Translations under genes and position numbers: made by a program
In this document: piece by piece, positions 9,841-23,000 of the stretch
How the letters are laid out: the number at the start of each line of letters is the position of its first letter
How positions within the stretch are numbered: position 1 is the first letter of the stretch
NCBI GenBank assembly: GCA_029891385.1
Contig: CM057230.1
Location: 49,207,414-49,271,413, forward strand
DNA: 64,000 nucleotides
Direction of reading: 5' to 3'
DNA from: Erythroxylum novogranatense
Lineage: Eukaryota; Streptophyta; Magnoliopsida; Malpighiales; Erythroxylaceae
Notes under the pieces: model-generated
Database searches by the model: none
What the model saw: the letters and a program-made list of their open reading frames with translations, nothing else
What the model was told of the DNA's origin: nothing

Positions 9841-10800
9841 AGGTCGTCTTCTTCGATCGATTTTTCGCCCAATCTCTCTCTAAAACTAGTCCTAACTTAA
9901 TTCAAACACTCTAATCTTTAACAATTAACCTCATGAATGCATTAAGCACCAAAATAAACAACATATAACCAATTACTTACCAACTTAAGCTCAAAACCTC
10001 CGATCTCTGAAATCTCTCCAACTCTTTCCCCTTTCCTCATGCATCCACGGTTAACTCTCACAATCACACACAACATCATCTCTCTTAAGCAACAAGCAAG
10101 GCTTTGCACAAGGAGGAATAGCAAGAAAAATCTCAGAAGAAAAATCGTGAGTCTCCAAGGAAGAAGATCGGTCGTGCCCTAGGAGAGACAACGAATTTCT
10201 TTTCCTCCCAATATATAAGACATAAGGCATTTAAGGTAAATTAATTAAGCTTCTTGTCGATTTCCTCAAATCTCTTTCTCTATTCACTATCATTTCCATT
10301 CCAAGTAGTCTCCAAATTCCAATGGCTCGACATATAAATTTCTAAAATCATATATCTAAATTTTCCATTGCCATTTACCAATTATTCTAACACTATGTTG
10401 TCAATCAATCCGTCACCCGAAAAATTTTCGGTCCGGATATTTTCTCCCGAATTTTTCCAGAAAGATTCCAAAGAGTCACTACCAATTAGCAATTACTCTA
10501 AAACATTTCCTATTAAATTTTCAATCCCAATTAGTCCACAATTCTCCATAATTCAAAAGCAAACCTAATTATTCACAATTTCACAATTCATAACCGTATC
10601 ACAATTAAATGCCGGGAAAAAGTCATGAATGCATGTACCTATCAGTGCACGTGCCAAATGACTCAATCCTCTACAATTAGGGGCCAAATGAATGTTCAGT
10701 CGATATTTTGCGGTAAAATCCTATCCCGTCCCAGTTTACCAATATAACCTTCGCATCGGAGACGAGATGTTACAAAAATGTTCTTTTAGCCTAATAAACT

Positions 10801-11940
10801 ATTGCCTTAAGGTTTTTGGTTAGTACATGATGTCCAAATTGTATATGGTCTCACTTGAACCTAGTTTAATTATCTCCAAATTCTCTCAAAATCCTTCAAT
10901 CGCACCTTGCCTTTTTGAATGGAAGGATTCTACACCCTATCAATTTTAATTCTTAATGATCGCTTTGTTAAAAAAAATTTATTCAAAAAGTGCACTGGAG
11001 GGTGGATACAGAGGAAAGGTTTATTGTAGAAGTCATATTTGTTCGATGGCGAGACAACACATTAACCTATTGTGCTTTAGCTGCAAATTGAAGAACTACA
11101 TATTTCACGATTACAATTGTACCATAAAGTAAGCATATAACAATGAATCACTTTAAAGTTCATGAAGAAAGAGAATTGATGAAGGATAAAGCCTATTCAC
11201 CAAGGTAGCATCATAGATTGGAGTCATTAAGGAAATCTAGGCAGATTTTTTAGTGAGATTTTTTAAGAATACGCTCTTTTTAGGTATAAAAGATTGTTTC
11301 TCTTTAATAACACTAAAAAGGGGATAAATTGAGTGTTAGTAAATTTAAATAATTAATTTCTATATAAAAGATTCAATTTGATAAATATTAATCTATGATG
11401 TTATAAAGAGATAATTTAAAATAAAATTACACAATAATAAAGTAATTTAAATAGCATAAAAAGAGAGGTTTTGTTTAACAACTTTTGATTACTTTTACTC
11501 CCCAAAACACTTTTTAAGAATAAGTCCTAATCACATCCATTTACAATCCACAAGGGAACATCTTATAGTCCATTTAGCTAATGTCAAATTCAATAAGTTG
11601 CTGACTAGTAATTGGAGGATATAAGCCATAATCCCATTGGACTCTTTGTATTAAAGAAGCATTGGAAAAACATCATGGTTCGTAAGAATGTGTACTTTCA
11701 TGTACTAGTTACTCTCTATATGGTTAAGTGATATAGATTAGCTATAGTATTAGATTGCTTGTAGTTTTAGCAAAAAAAAGATGAATAGGAATCTTATTAA
11801 AATAATCTTAAAAGTAAAGAGTAAGCTCACTCATAAATGAATTTACAACTGAAAAGACCTTACTTGATCACTATGATAACCAAACGACTCACTTATTTCA
11901 ACATACAATAATGAATGCTCACAAAATCTTTGAAATATAT
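10801..11940. other. AT-rich non-coding DNA
   Basis: This is the right flank of the TIR element. No coding match or structured repeat was recognised. Confidence 0.4.
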
Positions 11941-11949
11941 TTATAAAAC

Positions 11950-13560
11950 ATGTAAATATTCTTCATGATTAGAATAATAGATTCTGGAAATGGTTTCATG
12001 TAAAAGCAATCTATTCAAAGAGTTTAAATCATTCATACATGATACCTAAAACATTAAGCAAACAATAACATAAACAATTTCTAAAGAGAGAGAACAACAA
12101 TATAAGATGAAGAGAAGCCTAAATGTATTCTTGGACTTTGATTTCCCCTTAGAATCGGAAGGAAGAAGGTTAACTTTACACGGTTAGTTTCAAAGGCATA
12201 TATTTAACCATGTATGTAAAATTATCCTAAAACTTGTGTACACAGTTCAAGTGAGTTACATGGCCTAATACATAGCTATGTAAGTTGCAGGGGATTGCTA
12301 AAATGTTCCTTTATGCTTTTAAAGAGTTACATAGTCCTATATATAGTCGTGCAGGTTGTTGGAACTTCATTTCTTTCATTTTCTTGTCTGATCTTCACCC
12401 TAATTCATCTCCTTCTTGTTACACAAATGAAAATAAGGTTGAACATTAAGAGGATGGCTCTAAGGATGTGTTTTTAGCTCATTTTAGTTCTTATGCTTCT
12501 ATCTTGTACCTAAAACGAAATATAAACCAAAATAAGTATCTTAAGCTCTTTATAACATCAAGTAGTAAGTATTAGAGAGTAAATATATAATCAATCAAGC
12601 ACTCATAAAATTCCCCTGCACTTGGCTTTTGATTGTCCTCAGGCAAAACAAAAACAATCAAAGTCACAATCCAAAACACTTCCCCTTTTTCCCCATTTCT
12701 TAAGAATAAATATTCATAAGCATTAGTTGCCAAAAATGAAAGAAAGTTACAATGATCACATATTGTAATCTAGATTCTGACAGTAGGTTCATATAAAAAC
12801 AATATATTGAAAGAGTTTAAATCATTCATACGTGAATGCCCAAAACATTAAGCAAAGATAACATAAACAATTTCTAACAAGAGTAAACAATAATACAAGA
12901 TGAAGAGAAGCTCAAATGTGTTCTTTGGCCTTAATTTCACTTAGAATTGGAAAGAAAAAGGTTGGCCCTCTATAGATCTCAAAGAAGCAAGTATTTTACC
13001 CCCTTTCATACTTCTAAAATTCTTCATGATATGTTTGGCCCTTTTAATGTCTTTATATAGGAAAAATTAGGATTCTGGGATATATACAATTAGTTACACG
13101 AGTGTGTATCTAATTGTGTATGTAAAATTTTCCCAAACCTTGTGTTTTGACATAATTTAGTTGAGCTCCACAGCCTGATACATTACTGTGTAGCTCACTT
13201 ACATAGCCATGTAGCTCATTTATATAGCTGTGTAAGTTGCAGCGGTTTGCTGAAATGTTCCTACATGCTTCCAAAGAGTTACATGGTCCCATGCACGGTT
13301 GTGTAGATTTTAGGAACTTCATTTCTTTCATTTCCTTATCTCATCTTCACCTTCATTCATTTCCTTCTTTTTCCACAAAGGCAAAAAAGGTTGAACATTA
13401 AGATGATAGCTCCAAGGATGTGCTTTTGGCTTATTTTAGTTCTTGTGTTTCTAACTTGTATCTAAAACTAAATATGAACCAAAATATGTATCTTAAGCAC
13501 TTCATAACATTAATCACTAAGTATTAGAGAGTAAATATATAATCAATCAAGCACGCATCA
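11950..13560. repeat. Two tandem copies of an LTR-like repeat
   Basis: About 11960-12608 and 12770-13560 are diverged direct copies. Shared blocks include TTTAAATCATTCATAC, ACATAAACAATTTCTAA, GATGAAGAGAAG and AGAGAGTAAATATATAATC. The second copy ends in CACGCATCA, the inverse of TGATGCGTG, which begins a related copy at 28041. This suggests an LTR or LTR-like repeat with 9-bp inverted ends. No coding domain lies between the copies. Confidence 0.55.
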
Positions 13561-14890
13561 ATTCCATTAAGAGGTGGTGTACTACAATTTTTAACAGTAG
13601 TATCAAATGGTGATTCTGTCTGTCTATGGCTTTTCTAGTCAAAACTACTTGGGATGAAAGAAATTCTTGCATTTTTCAGAATAGAAGTAAAAAATCATAA
13701 CAATTCAATAATAATATTTTTCAGCAGATCAGAAGCTTTATTAGTCTACATTTTTTAAATGTCACAACTTGGATTATTACACTAGAATATGGAATGTATG
13801 AACTGATACTAGCTTTAAATTGTAAGAGGTTGTAAAGTGGATAGTGCAATAGAATATTTATCCCTTTCATCAACTCATGTACAGCTTTTTGTAGCATTTT
13901 TACTTTTTAATGACTAAATTCATAACCTTTTTCAAATTTTTTTGTGGGATATAGGCTAATAAATGTAGTTATTCTATTTTGGATGTGAATGACTGAGCTA
14001 TTTTACTCTAATTATTTAGGAGACAAGAGTTGTGAATTTGTCAAATTGTAAGTCATAGAAGTTATATATATATATATATATATCTAGTTTATCCTTATGA
14101 AAGGGCAAGTGCGTAAATTTTATAGGTTAATAGATATGGTCAAACTTTCAAATCAGTCTATTTTACGAGATTGAATTTAAATGTGAAATTATACTTAATA
14201 TTTGAATGCCTAGAAAACTGATTTACATTTTGGTTAAAATATTAAAATTTTAGTTTTAAGTATTGAGTAATTTTTTTATAAAATGGTTTGGATAAATTCG
14301 TAATGATTTGGGAGACATAGTTGATTTACTAGACTTTTTAGGCTTTTATAACATCATATGTTTTTTCATTGTTGGACCTAATTTCGAGGACCATAGGAAT
14401 TGAATTTAGGAAGATGTTTAATATGAAAAATTATATATTGGGTGTTTGTGTATATGTGTGCACGTGTGTATGTTTGTGAGAGTTGGTATGAACGTGTGTG
14501 CATATGTGCATATATGTGTGTGTTTCTGTGTGAAAATTTGTATGGTTCATATATAAATGGTTTTCAAATTATGCTTACTGAGAATTTATTGCTATAAGAG
14601 TAAATTTTGTGATTCATTATAAATGTCCTATAAAAGGTTGTTAATGTAGAGAGTTATTTGAAATGGATGGTGTAGGAAATATGTGAATACTTATGAGAAA
14701 TTTTTTAAGTTGTCAATGTTGTTACGTATGAATATTCTCTTGATTATTATATTATGCTAAATTTTATAACATGTGCCTTGAATTTTTTACCAGCGTGGAA
14801 ATTGGTTTTCTATTTGAAAATGTGTAGTGAAGTGAAGTGCCCTCTATGAAAAAATTGATAATAAATGGATTGATTAAATAAAAATGAATG
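13561..14890. other. Non-coding DNA with simple repeats
   Basis: It contains a (TA)n run near 14063-14084 and a GT-rich stretch at about 14440-14535. No gene or clear mobile element was recognised. Confidence 0.5.
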
Positions 14891-14895
14891 AAAGA

Positions 14896-15300
14896 CAAAA
14901 GTGAGGTGACCTAACGAAAATTTCCCCAAACAAAGATTTAACTAAGGTGGCCTAGGAAAAAGACCTAAGTGAGATGACTTAAGAAAATTTCCTTAAACAA
15001 ATACCTAAGTGAGGTGACCTAGGCAAATTCCCTTAAACAAAAACCTAATTGAGGTGAATTAAGAAAAAGACATCAGTGGGGTAACTTAGGAAAATTTACT
15101 TAAACAAAGACCTAAGTGAGTTAGCTTAAGCAAAAGGCCTAAATGAAGTGACTTAGGTAAATTTTCTTAAACAAAGACCTAAGTGATGCAGTTTAGGCAA
15201 AAGACCTAAGTGAGGTAACTTAAGCAAATTTTCATTAAATCAAGACCTAAGTGAGGTGGCTTAGCCAAAGGAATTGAGTGAGGTGACTTAGGTTAATAAA
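14896..15300 (+). repeat. Minisatellite with alternating unit lengths
   Basis: Around a dozen units share the core GACCTAAGTGAGGTGACTTAG. Long units of about 40 bp also carry aaaTTTCCTTAAACAAA, while short units of about 27 bp end in gcaaaa. In part of the array long and short units alternate, giving a composite period near 67 bp. Confidence 0.75.
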
Positions 15301-16108
15301 ATAAGGATCCCTAGGTAAAGAGTTAATAAAAATGAATGAAAACTTGTTGAAGGGCATGCATAATAAAATTGAGCTACATTGATGCTTCATGCTTGATATG
15401 ATGTTGCTTGTTTAAAGAAATGATACCTTGTAAGTTATTGATGATTGATGAACTTGTACTTTAATTACTATGATGATGCTTTTTTGAATAATAAATGTCT
15501 TGCTTAAACCTTGATGTGAAATATGACAATCGACCTTAAGCCTTGATGTGTGTGTTGCATATCATAGAGTTTTGTTGATATATCAATAGGCATAATTGTG
15601 TGGGAACATAGGAGTGAACTTACTATATGTTTTTAAAAATCAAAGTGATTTCTGAAATAAAAACAAATTTGCTAATGCATAATCACTCACAAGAAATTTT
15701 TTTCCTCACTAAAAGCAATACTTATGTTTTCATTGTTTTTTTATTCCCTAGGAAAAGGGGAAAAGGTTATTAAGTTGACTAGCCAGTACTAGCAGTAGTG
15801 AGCATAGGTACGGTCTAGAAAAGGTCAACCAAAGTTGTTTAAGTGATCTTATTTATCTCGTGTAATTAGAACATTATGTCTTTGATGTCAATGTAGACAT
15901 TGGGGGAGTTAATGTGATAGTGAATTCGTAAACTAAAATTATTATTAAGTTGTTACTAAGTAGGATTTGAACTTATATAGTGAATGATGATGGGATTTCA
16001 TTTAAACTATTATGATGAATGAATGAATGAATTATTCTTATATGGGCTTAAAATATCTTATTATATGAATGATTACTAGATAGATATATTGTATGAATAG
16101 GCAAAGTC
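15301..16108. other. Non-coding left flank of element A
   Basis: No coding similarity was recognised. The sequence ends at the target duplication ATATT (16109-16113) of element A. Confidence 0.45.
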
Positions 16109-16113
16109 ATATT

Positions 16114-16128
16114 TATTAGCCCTAGATT

Positions 16129-16160
<32 letters not shown>

Positions 16161-18611
16161 GCATGATTAGACTAATTAAGAAATTGAGTTAGCATGAATT
16201 AAATATGATAGCATTAAATAGCATATGGCATTAATTAGCATGTAGTAACATAAATGAGATAGGTGGTGAATAAATGAAATTTAATATGTTGGTTGGTAGT
16301 TAGGTTAAAATTAATGGAATTAAATGTGTTAGTTGGGCTTAAAAGAACAAATGGGCTTGACTAGGTTAAAGAGAAATGATGTAGGAAGAAAGGGTTTTGG
16401 ATGAAGTGAACTTGGGCTTGGGCTTAAGTTAAATGAAAGTAGTATAAGGAAGGAAGAAGGAAAGGAAGATGAAGGAGGAGTAAATGGGCCTAAAAGGATA
16501 ATGGGCTTAAGTGAAGTGAGTAGGAGTTTAAAGAAGAAGAAAAGAAGTAGGTTAGTAGAAGAGAAGAGGAGAGGAACGAAAATTAGAGAAAGGAGAGAGG
16601 AGGTTACGGTGAAGAGAAAAGGAGGAGAAGAAAGAAGAAAGTTTGTGATTTTCCAAGAGATTCAAGTGGGTTTTTGAAGAAAGTGCAAGAAGAAAAAGTG
16701 TGGAGGAAGGTTCAAGCTACACTTTAAGCTAAGAAACCCTTTGGTTTAGTCAAGATTCAAGGTAAGTTATGTTTTCAAGGTTAAGCTTTTGTTGGTTTTA
16801 TGGTTTGGAAAGCTTAGAAATGAAGTGGGTTTAGTGATTCTAGGGTTGATTTCATGATTAAGGTTCATTAGGTTTTCAATTTTAGAAACCCTAAATGATG
16901 TGAGGTTCTTTTCTTGCCATGAATGAAGGAGGACAAGAAAGAAGAGGAGAACAAGAAGAGGAGCTTCCTTAGGCAAGCTTAAGCAAGGATATAAGGTGGG
17001 TTTCATTTTTATCTTTATGCTAGTAAGTGTTGAATGCTACTTTAACTAATGAATTTAATGATTTGTGACTATTTGAGATAAGCATTGATTGTGCCTTAAT
17101 TATGTATGTAAATGGTGTATGATTGCCATTAAATGAGCATTTTAATAGTATATGTCATTGCCTTGTTATTGCTTGAAATTGCCATGAATTGAATGAGCAT
17201 GAATGAGAATCATGAAATGTGAGCTAAGCATGAAATGTAGCATTTTCAAGAAAATCAGCTTTATGGATGCATGAAAATCCATTTTAGAAAATCGATCGAT
17301 GGACAAGACAAGTCCAGTTTTATGCATGAAATTCAGTGTTATGTGGGTTAGTTAAGTCCACCAACGAGTCACGTGCGTAGACCAAGAAAGCCTTCGCCCG
17401 CCGCCTGCCCGTGTGGCATAGGATGTTCCTTTTGGACTCCTCGACATATGACTACACTTGTGTAGCTCATCGAAACCCGTGGACTTTTCAAACCATCGAC
17501 TTTGTGATTATGTGTTAGCATATGTTAGCAAGAATGATGAATGCATAAATCATGAAATTTTTTGTTAGCTTGATGAATTTGTGAAATGCAAGTTGTAAGA
17601 TTTGTTAATGAGAATATTGCAAACAGTATGAGTAATGAATAGATTCACTTAGTAGTATAAATATAAACGTGTTACCCATTTAGCTTAAAGCTCACCCCCA
17701 CTTCCGTCCCATCTCGGTGAAGATCTGGATCTCGAAGAATGAGCTCAAGGCATACTCAAGATCTTAGTGTTTTGCCCATGTATTTCATGTTTTTGTAATC
17801 AATGCTTTAGGTTGCATTTGAGAAAACAGATGTATTTTGATTTGAATTGTAATAGGCTTGAAATGCCTACTAAAGCATTATAAGAACATTGTTTTGATAT
17901 AAATGAAATGCATGAATTATGATTTATCATGATCTCCCAAAGCCATTTACTATCATGTTTAAGCATAGTTTCCAAAGTTGTATGAAATTGCTTTGGAATT
18001 CATGTGAGTAGATGAATGATGTAAGTTTAAGTGAGATTATAGCATGTTGAGAGTGGAGTGGATGAGTTGAGAGGTTTAGAAGTGTTTATGGTGTTTGGAA
18101 TAAGCCATGAGAGAGTGTAGAGGTTAGGTTTGAGTTCGAATAGATATAAGTCGAGTTATTGGACCCATAAGTCGACTTGTGAAGCTTTGAATAAGTCGAC
18201 TTGTCGGTTAGATAAGTCGACTTGTTTGTCTCGATAAGTCGACTTGTAGGTTATAAGTCGAGTTGTTTGTCTCGATAAGTCGACTTGTTGGTTATAAGTC
18301 GAGTTGTTTGTCTCGATAAGTCGACTTGTTTATCGACAAGTCGACTTTATCTGATCCATAGATAAGAGTGTTATTTTGGGGATTGTCGAGCGCGGGGTCC
18401 GGCCTTAGTCAGTTATGCTCACCACCAAAGTGAGTCAAATAGAGTGTGTCAAGTTAGGGTCTTAGCAAGGTAAGTGTCTCGGGAATGAGCTCCACCAGGG
18501 ACCACCTCCCGGGACAGTTGGGTTTCGGATCCAACATCTATAGTAAGTTATATGCAGGTTGGGTAACGAGATCCAACAGTTGGGGTCCGGTCTCCAGGTC
18601 GGGGCCCGACA
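16114..18611 (+). repeat. 5' LTR of element A
   Basis: It is 2498 bp, TATTAG to CCGACA. It opens with an ATTT microsatellite (about 9 units at 16124-16158), includes a purine-rich stretch (about 16430-16640), and carries an AAGTCGACTT array at 18148-18347. Confidence 0.95.
18148..18347. repeat. AAGTCGACTT palindrome array in the 5' LTR of element A
   Basis: Ten copies of the 10-bp palindrome AAGTCGACTT, or the variant AAGTCGAGTT, lie at spacings of about 18-30 bp with linkers such as gtttgtctcgat and gttggttat. Confidence 0.9.
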
Positions 18612-18615
18612 TCTG

Positions 18616-18627
18616 TGGTATCAGAGC
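18616..18627 (+). other. Primer binding site of element A
   Basis: TGGTATCAGAGC lies four bases after the LTR and matches the 3' end complement of plant initiator tRNA-Met. Confidence 0.93.
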
Positions 18628-18821
18628 AGCCCTAGTTTTATGGTTTCCTAGGAACCTTAGTGGGTAACCTCGAGGTAGAGTCGATGCATCATGTTACATG
18701 AACCTCATGCATTGTTTTAAATCCAGTACATGTATTAGTTTTTGAATGGCTTTACATGATTTGAACTTGTCTTACCAGCATGAACTAAAGATTTTTAAAT
18801 AGTTTTCATTAAAGGAGTAAT

Positions 18822-19910
18822 ATGCCGCCTCAAAGAAGAACTCGAGGAGCTCAATCTCGACCAGGCTCTCAGAGGGGAAGTACGGATGAATCCCACATTC
18901 CCCAGGATGCAGGGACCATCCCTGTTATAGATTCTGAGGTACCAAGTGTGCAGCATGAGGTGCCTCTCTAGTCTCCTCCTATGCCAAACCCAGTAGACCC
19001 ACAATTCTTTCAGGCCTTCGCCCAGGCTTTCGCGTATGCTATGGGCCAGGGAAGGCAAGCTCAGGTGCCAACTCCAGCAGATCGGAGTGGGCAGTATGAC
19101 AAGCTCCGGAAGTATGGGGTCATTGATTTCAATGGGACTACAAATCCGAAGAGGCGAAGCATAGTTGAGGAGGACCGAGAGGTCTGAAGCGGATGAAGTG
19201 CTCGGATGAAGAGAAGCCGGATTATCGCGATCGATGCTACATGAGGAGATGCATTGCATTGGTGGGAATCGGTGCCCCACAACAAAGTTATTCCTTGGTG
19301 TTGACATGGAGGATTTTGTGGAAGTGTTAGGAAAAGTATCTCTCGGGGTTTATGTGCGGAGAAGGCTAGAGTTTCTAAATCATGCGAGGGGACATGAGTG
19401 TGGCGAGTATGAGTGAAGTTCACACAGACTTTCTCGTTATCAGCTAACATTGTGGCAACAGAGGAAGACAAGTGCCAAGTTTGAGGAGGTCTTCACTGGG
19501 AATCGGGGAGAAAGTCCGATTCACAACTTCAGAATTACCAGCAGTTAGTGGATGCGGCGTTCCCAGTGAGAAGTTTGGAGAATATTAAAATTTGAAGTGG
19601 CGGAAAAGGAAGAACAGAGAACAATCATCCAGAAGGGGTGAGTGCTCCAGACTGAGAGGAGCACCGAACACATCATACTCAGTGGCATGGGCAGTAGTGG
19701 TCCCGCCAAGAGTCGTGATCGAGGCAATTTCGAGCAGTGTCTCAGTGTGGGAGGCTTAGGAAAGTCATGGAAGGGCAAGCATCCCCAGTGTGATCAGTGC
19801 GGGAAGTTTCATCCAGGGAGGTGTCTTAAAGGGTTTGGTGGTTGCTTCCAGTGTGGAGAGAAGGGGCATATGATGAGAGATTGTCCCCAGAGGCTGAGAC
19901 AAGAGGGTTC
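18822..19910 (+). pseudogene. gag: Element A gag, disrupted
   Basis: Gag packages the element RNA in virus-like particles. The frame starts with MPPQRRTRGAQSRPG, meets a stop near 18969 and continues to YDKLRKYGVIDFNGTTNP. The core gag region then survives only in shifted frames (DEEKPDY, HWWESVPHNK, GDMS..). Toward the end, in the frame open from 19642, lie CDQCGKFHPGRC and the CCHC zinc knuckle CFQCGEKGHMMRDCP with all four ligands kept. Several breaks fall where related copies would read CAG. Confidence 0.88.
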
Positions 19911-20039
19911 CCAAGTTCAAGCTCAGAGGCAGACGGAGACAGTGGGAACCAGGCCAGTCACCGAAGTAGGCAGTTCTGGAGTAGTCAGGAGGGCTAATCC
20001 TGTAGGGAGGCCAAGAGCACAGGGTCAGGCACCAGCTAG

Positions 20040-23000
20040 AGTATTTGCCATGACCAGAGAGGAAGCTGCAGCTGCTCCTGAAGTTGTGACTGGTATGGCT
20101 CAGTTGTTCAATTCTGCAGTTTATGTTTTGATTGATACGGGTTCCACACATTCTTTTGTTTCCTCAAGTATGAATATGCATGCTGTATGTCCTGAGATTA
20201 TGGACAATTTTCTGGTTGTTAGTACTCCTTTAGGGAGTAAGGTGGTGATCAGTGTGATGTATAAGAATTGTGAGCTCAGCATCAGTGGTACTAGATTGGT
20301 AGTAGACTTACTACCTCTAGACCTTCAGGGATTGGATGTTATATTGGGGATGGATGTCATGGAGAAGTATAAGGCCAAGCTAGACTGTAGCCTCAAAGAA
20401 GTAGAATTTGATCTGGGAGATGGTCAGAAAGTAATCTTCAGGGGAACGAAAACGCCAAGTAGAGGATTATTTCACCTTGTTAGGTGACGGTATGATGAAC
20501 CAGGGGTGTGAGGCCTTCGGCACATGTGGTAGATCCAGAGGAAAATGTGGGCAGACTAGAAGATTATCCAGTTGTCAGGGAGTTTTCAGATGTGTTCCCA
20601 GATGAGTTACCGGGGTTGCCGCCGGTGAGGGAAATTGAGTTCGAAATTGACTTGATTCCCGGAATCGCGCCAATCTCGATGCCACCATACAGGATGGCTC
20701 CAGCTGTGTTAAGGGAGCTTAAGGAGCAGTTAGAGGAGCTGTTAGAGAAGCAGTTTATCAGGCCAAGTTCATCACCTTAGGGAGCGCCAGTTCTATTTGT
20801 TAAGAAGAAGGATGGGACATGGCGCATGTGTATAGATTACAGGAAGCTTAACAAGGTGACAGTTAAGAACAGATATCCTTTAACTAGGATAGATGATCTG
20901 CTCGATCATTGCGAGGAGCAAGGGTCTTTTCAAGATCGACCTCGAGATCAAAGTTATCATCAACTCCGAATCGAAGTCCGATGTTAACAAGACGACTTCG
21001 GGACCCGTTCACGGGCACTATGAGTTTAGGGTCATGCCATTGGATGACCAATGCTCCAATTGCATTCATGGACCTTATGAATAGGGTTTTCAGAGTTCTT
21101 AGATCGGTTTGTCATAGTGTTCATTGATGACATTCTGTCTATTCCAAGGAAGAAGGGGAGCATGAAAAGATCTCGGGATAGTATTGCGAGATTGAGAGAG
21201 CGGAGTCGTATGCCAAATTCAAAGAAGTGTGAATTCTGGCTGCGTGAAGTAGTTTTCTAGGACATGTGATTTCCAGCAGAGGATTCATGTTGATCCAAGG
21301 AAAGTAGAAGCGATGGTAAATTGGCGAGAGCCTAAGGCGATAAAAGAGGTACGAAGTTTTCTAGGCTGGCGGGTTATTACAGGAGGTTCGTGGAGGATTC
21401 TCCATGATAGTTGCTACCGATGACTAAGTTATTACGGAAGAATCGCAGCTTTATTTGGAATGAGAATTGCCAATGTGAGTTTTGAGGAGCTTAAGCAGCG
21501 GTTAACTAGTGCTCCCATTTTAATTTTGCCCAATGGAGATCAGGGGTATGCAGTGTACAGTGATGCCTCGAGAAAGGGCTTGGGTTGTGTGTTAATGCAA
21601 AATGATAGGGTGATAACTTATGCTTCACGGCAGCTGAAGCCATATGAGTTGAATTATCCGACTCATGATCTGGAATTGGCAGCAGTGATTTTTGCCCTAA
21701 AGATATGGAAACACTATCTGTATGGGATTCAGACAAGGGTTTTCACGGACCACAAAAGCCTTAAGTACATTATGATTCAAAAAGAGTTAAATTTAAGGCA
21801 GAGACGATGGTTGGAGTTGCTCAAGGACTATGATCTGATGATAGAGTACCATCCAGGCAAGGCAAATGTAGTGGCAGATGCTTTGAGTAGGAAGTCATCC
21901 TTAGCTTATGTTCAGGCAGTTTACTTGCCTCTTTTGGAGCAAATGGCCAAGTTGAAGATCAGCTTGAAGCAGGATCAGTCAGGTTGTATTCTTGCTCAAT
22001 TCAGGGTGAGACCTATCCTTAAAGAGAAGGTCAAGGAGCTGCAGGAGCAGGATACGAAATTAAATAAGCTGAGAGATGAAATTCAACATGGTAAGCAGAC
22101 AGAAGTGCAAGTAAGGGATGATGGGCTAATGGTAGTTGGAAACAAGTTATGTATTCCGAATGATAAGGCAGTTAAGGATGAGATCATGGATGAGGCACAC
22201 AATGCGTCTTATTCCATGCACCCAGCAAAGACCGGGATGTACAGAGATCCAAGGAACATTTCGGTGGAAAGGTATGAAGAGGGATGTAGCTGAATACGTG
22301 AGCAGATGTCTAGTGTGTCAGCAAGTCAAGGCTGAACACCAGGCACCTTCAGGCATGTTGTAGCCATTGTCCATTCCTGAATGGAAGTGGCAAAGGATTA
22401 CGATGGATTTTCTGATGGGTTTACCCAGGACTGTTAGGAAGCATGATGTTATATGGGTCATTATAGACCGATTGACCAAGTCAGCCCATTTTCTGGCAAT
22501 TAGGCAGACAGATTTATTGCAAGTCTTAGCCAGGAAGTATATTGATGAAGTAGTGAGATTGCATGGAGTTCCAGATTCTATAGTATTCGACAGGGATCCT
22601 CAATTTACATCGAGATTCTGGAGTAGTTTGCAGGAAGCCCTAGGGACTAAGTTGAGTTTTAGCACAGCATTTCATCCCCAGACGGATGGTCAGTCTGAGA
22701 GAACCATTCAGACCCTAGAGGGCATGCTCAGAGCATGTGTTATGGACTTCAAAGGAGCATAGGATGAACATTTGCCGTTGGTCTAATTTGCCTATAACAA
22801 TTCGTACCATTCGAGCATTCAGATGGCTCCCTATGAAGCCCTATATGGCAGGAGGTGTAGAACTCCGATATGTTGGGATGAAGAAGGTGAGAGGAAGCTA
22901 GTAGGACCCGAATTGGTTCAGATGACAGTGGATAAGATTGATTTGATTAAGCAGCGACTTAAGGCAGCACAGGACAGAATGAAAAGTTATATAGATGCTC

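Larger units (their letters stand above)
7881..10774 (-). mobile_element. Solo LTR of a Ty3/gypsy element, inserted in the right TIR
   Basis: On the plus strand it runs from TGTAGCACCCC to GATGTTACA and is flanked by the exact 5-bp duplication AAAAT (7876-7880 and 10775-10779). Removing it restores the TIR of the host element. No PBS, PPT or coding domain lies inside its 2894 bp, so it is a solo LTR. Read on the minus strand, its 3' end resembles the LTR at 59315-63257: a ggtcac..gatatcaccg block, the ACCATC/GATGGT hairpin and a hairpin-rich zone occur in the same order. The two appear to be distant relatives. Confidence 0.85.
6232..10792. mobile_element. Long-TIR DNA element carrying transporter exons (Pack-type), split by a solo LTR
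   Basis: The left end reads AGGCTAAAAGATCATTTTAG and the right end, once the inserted LTR at 7881-10774 is set aside, is its inverted match TAAAATGTTCTTTTAGCCT. The inverted similarity runs for roughly 250-300 bp on each side. Flanks AATAAATT (6224-6231) and AATAAACT (10793-10800) resemble an 8-bp target duplication with one mismatch. The interior contains polyol-transporter exons with an intron and no transposase. Long TIRs and captured genomic exons fit a Pack-MULE-like element; an 8-bp duplication would also suit hAT. Without the LTR the element is about 1.66 kb. The superfamily is not settled. Confidence 0.75.

Noticed and set aside
9363..9914. 183-codon open frame and its antisense partners
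   Set aside because: They arise from the GC-rich palindrome array in a solo LTR; no domain is seen.
14063..14084. (TA)n as a TATA or origin-like element
   Set aside because: A simple microsatellite without nearby gene structure.
16767..17006. 79-codon minus-strand frame repeated at 24134-24373
   Set aside because: An LTR duplicate antisense to the leader-like region; low complexity and no domain.
18616..18627. tRNA gene fragments at the PBS sites
   Set aside because: Only 12-14 bases match tRNA-Met, with no cloverleaf; they are primer binding sites.
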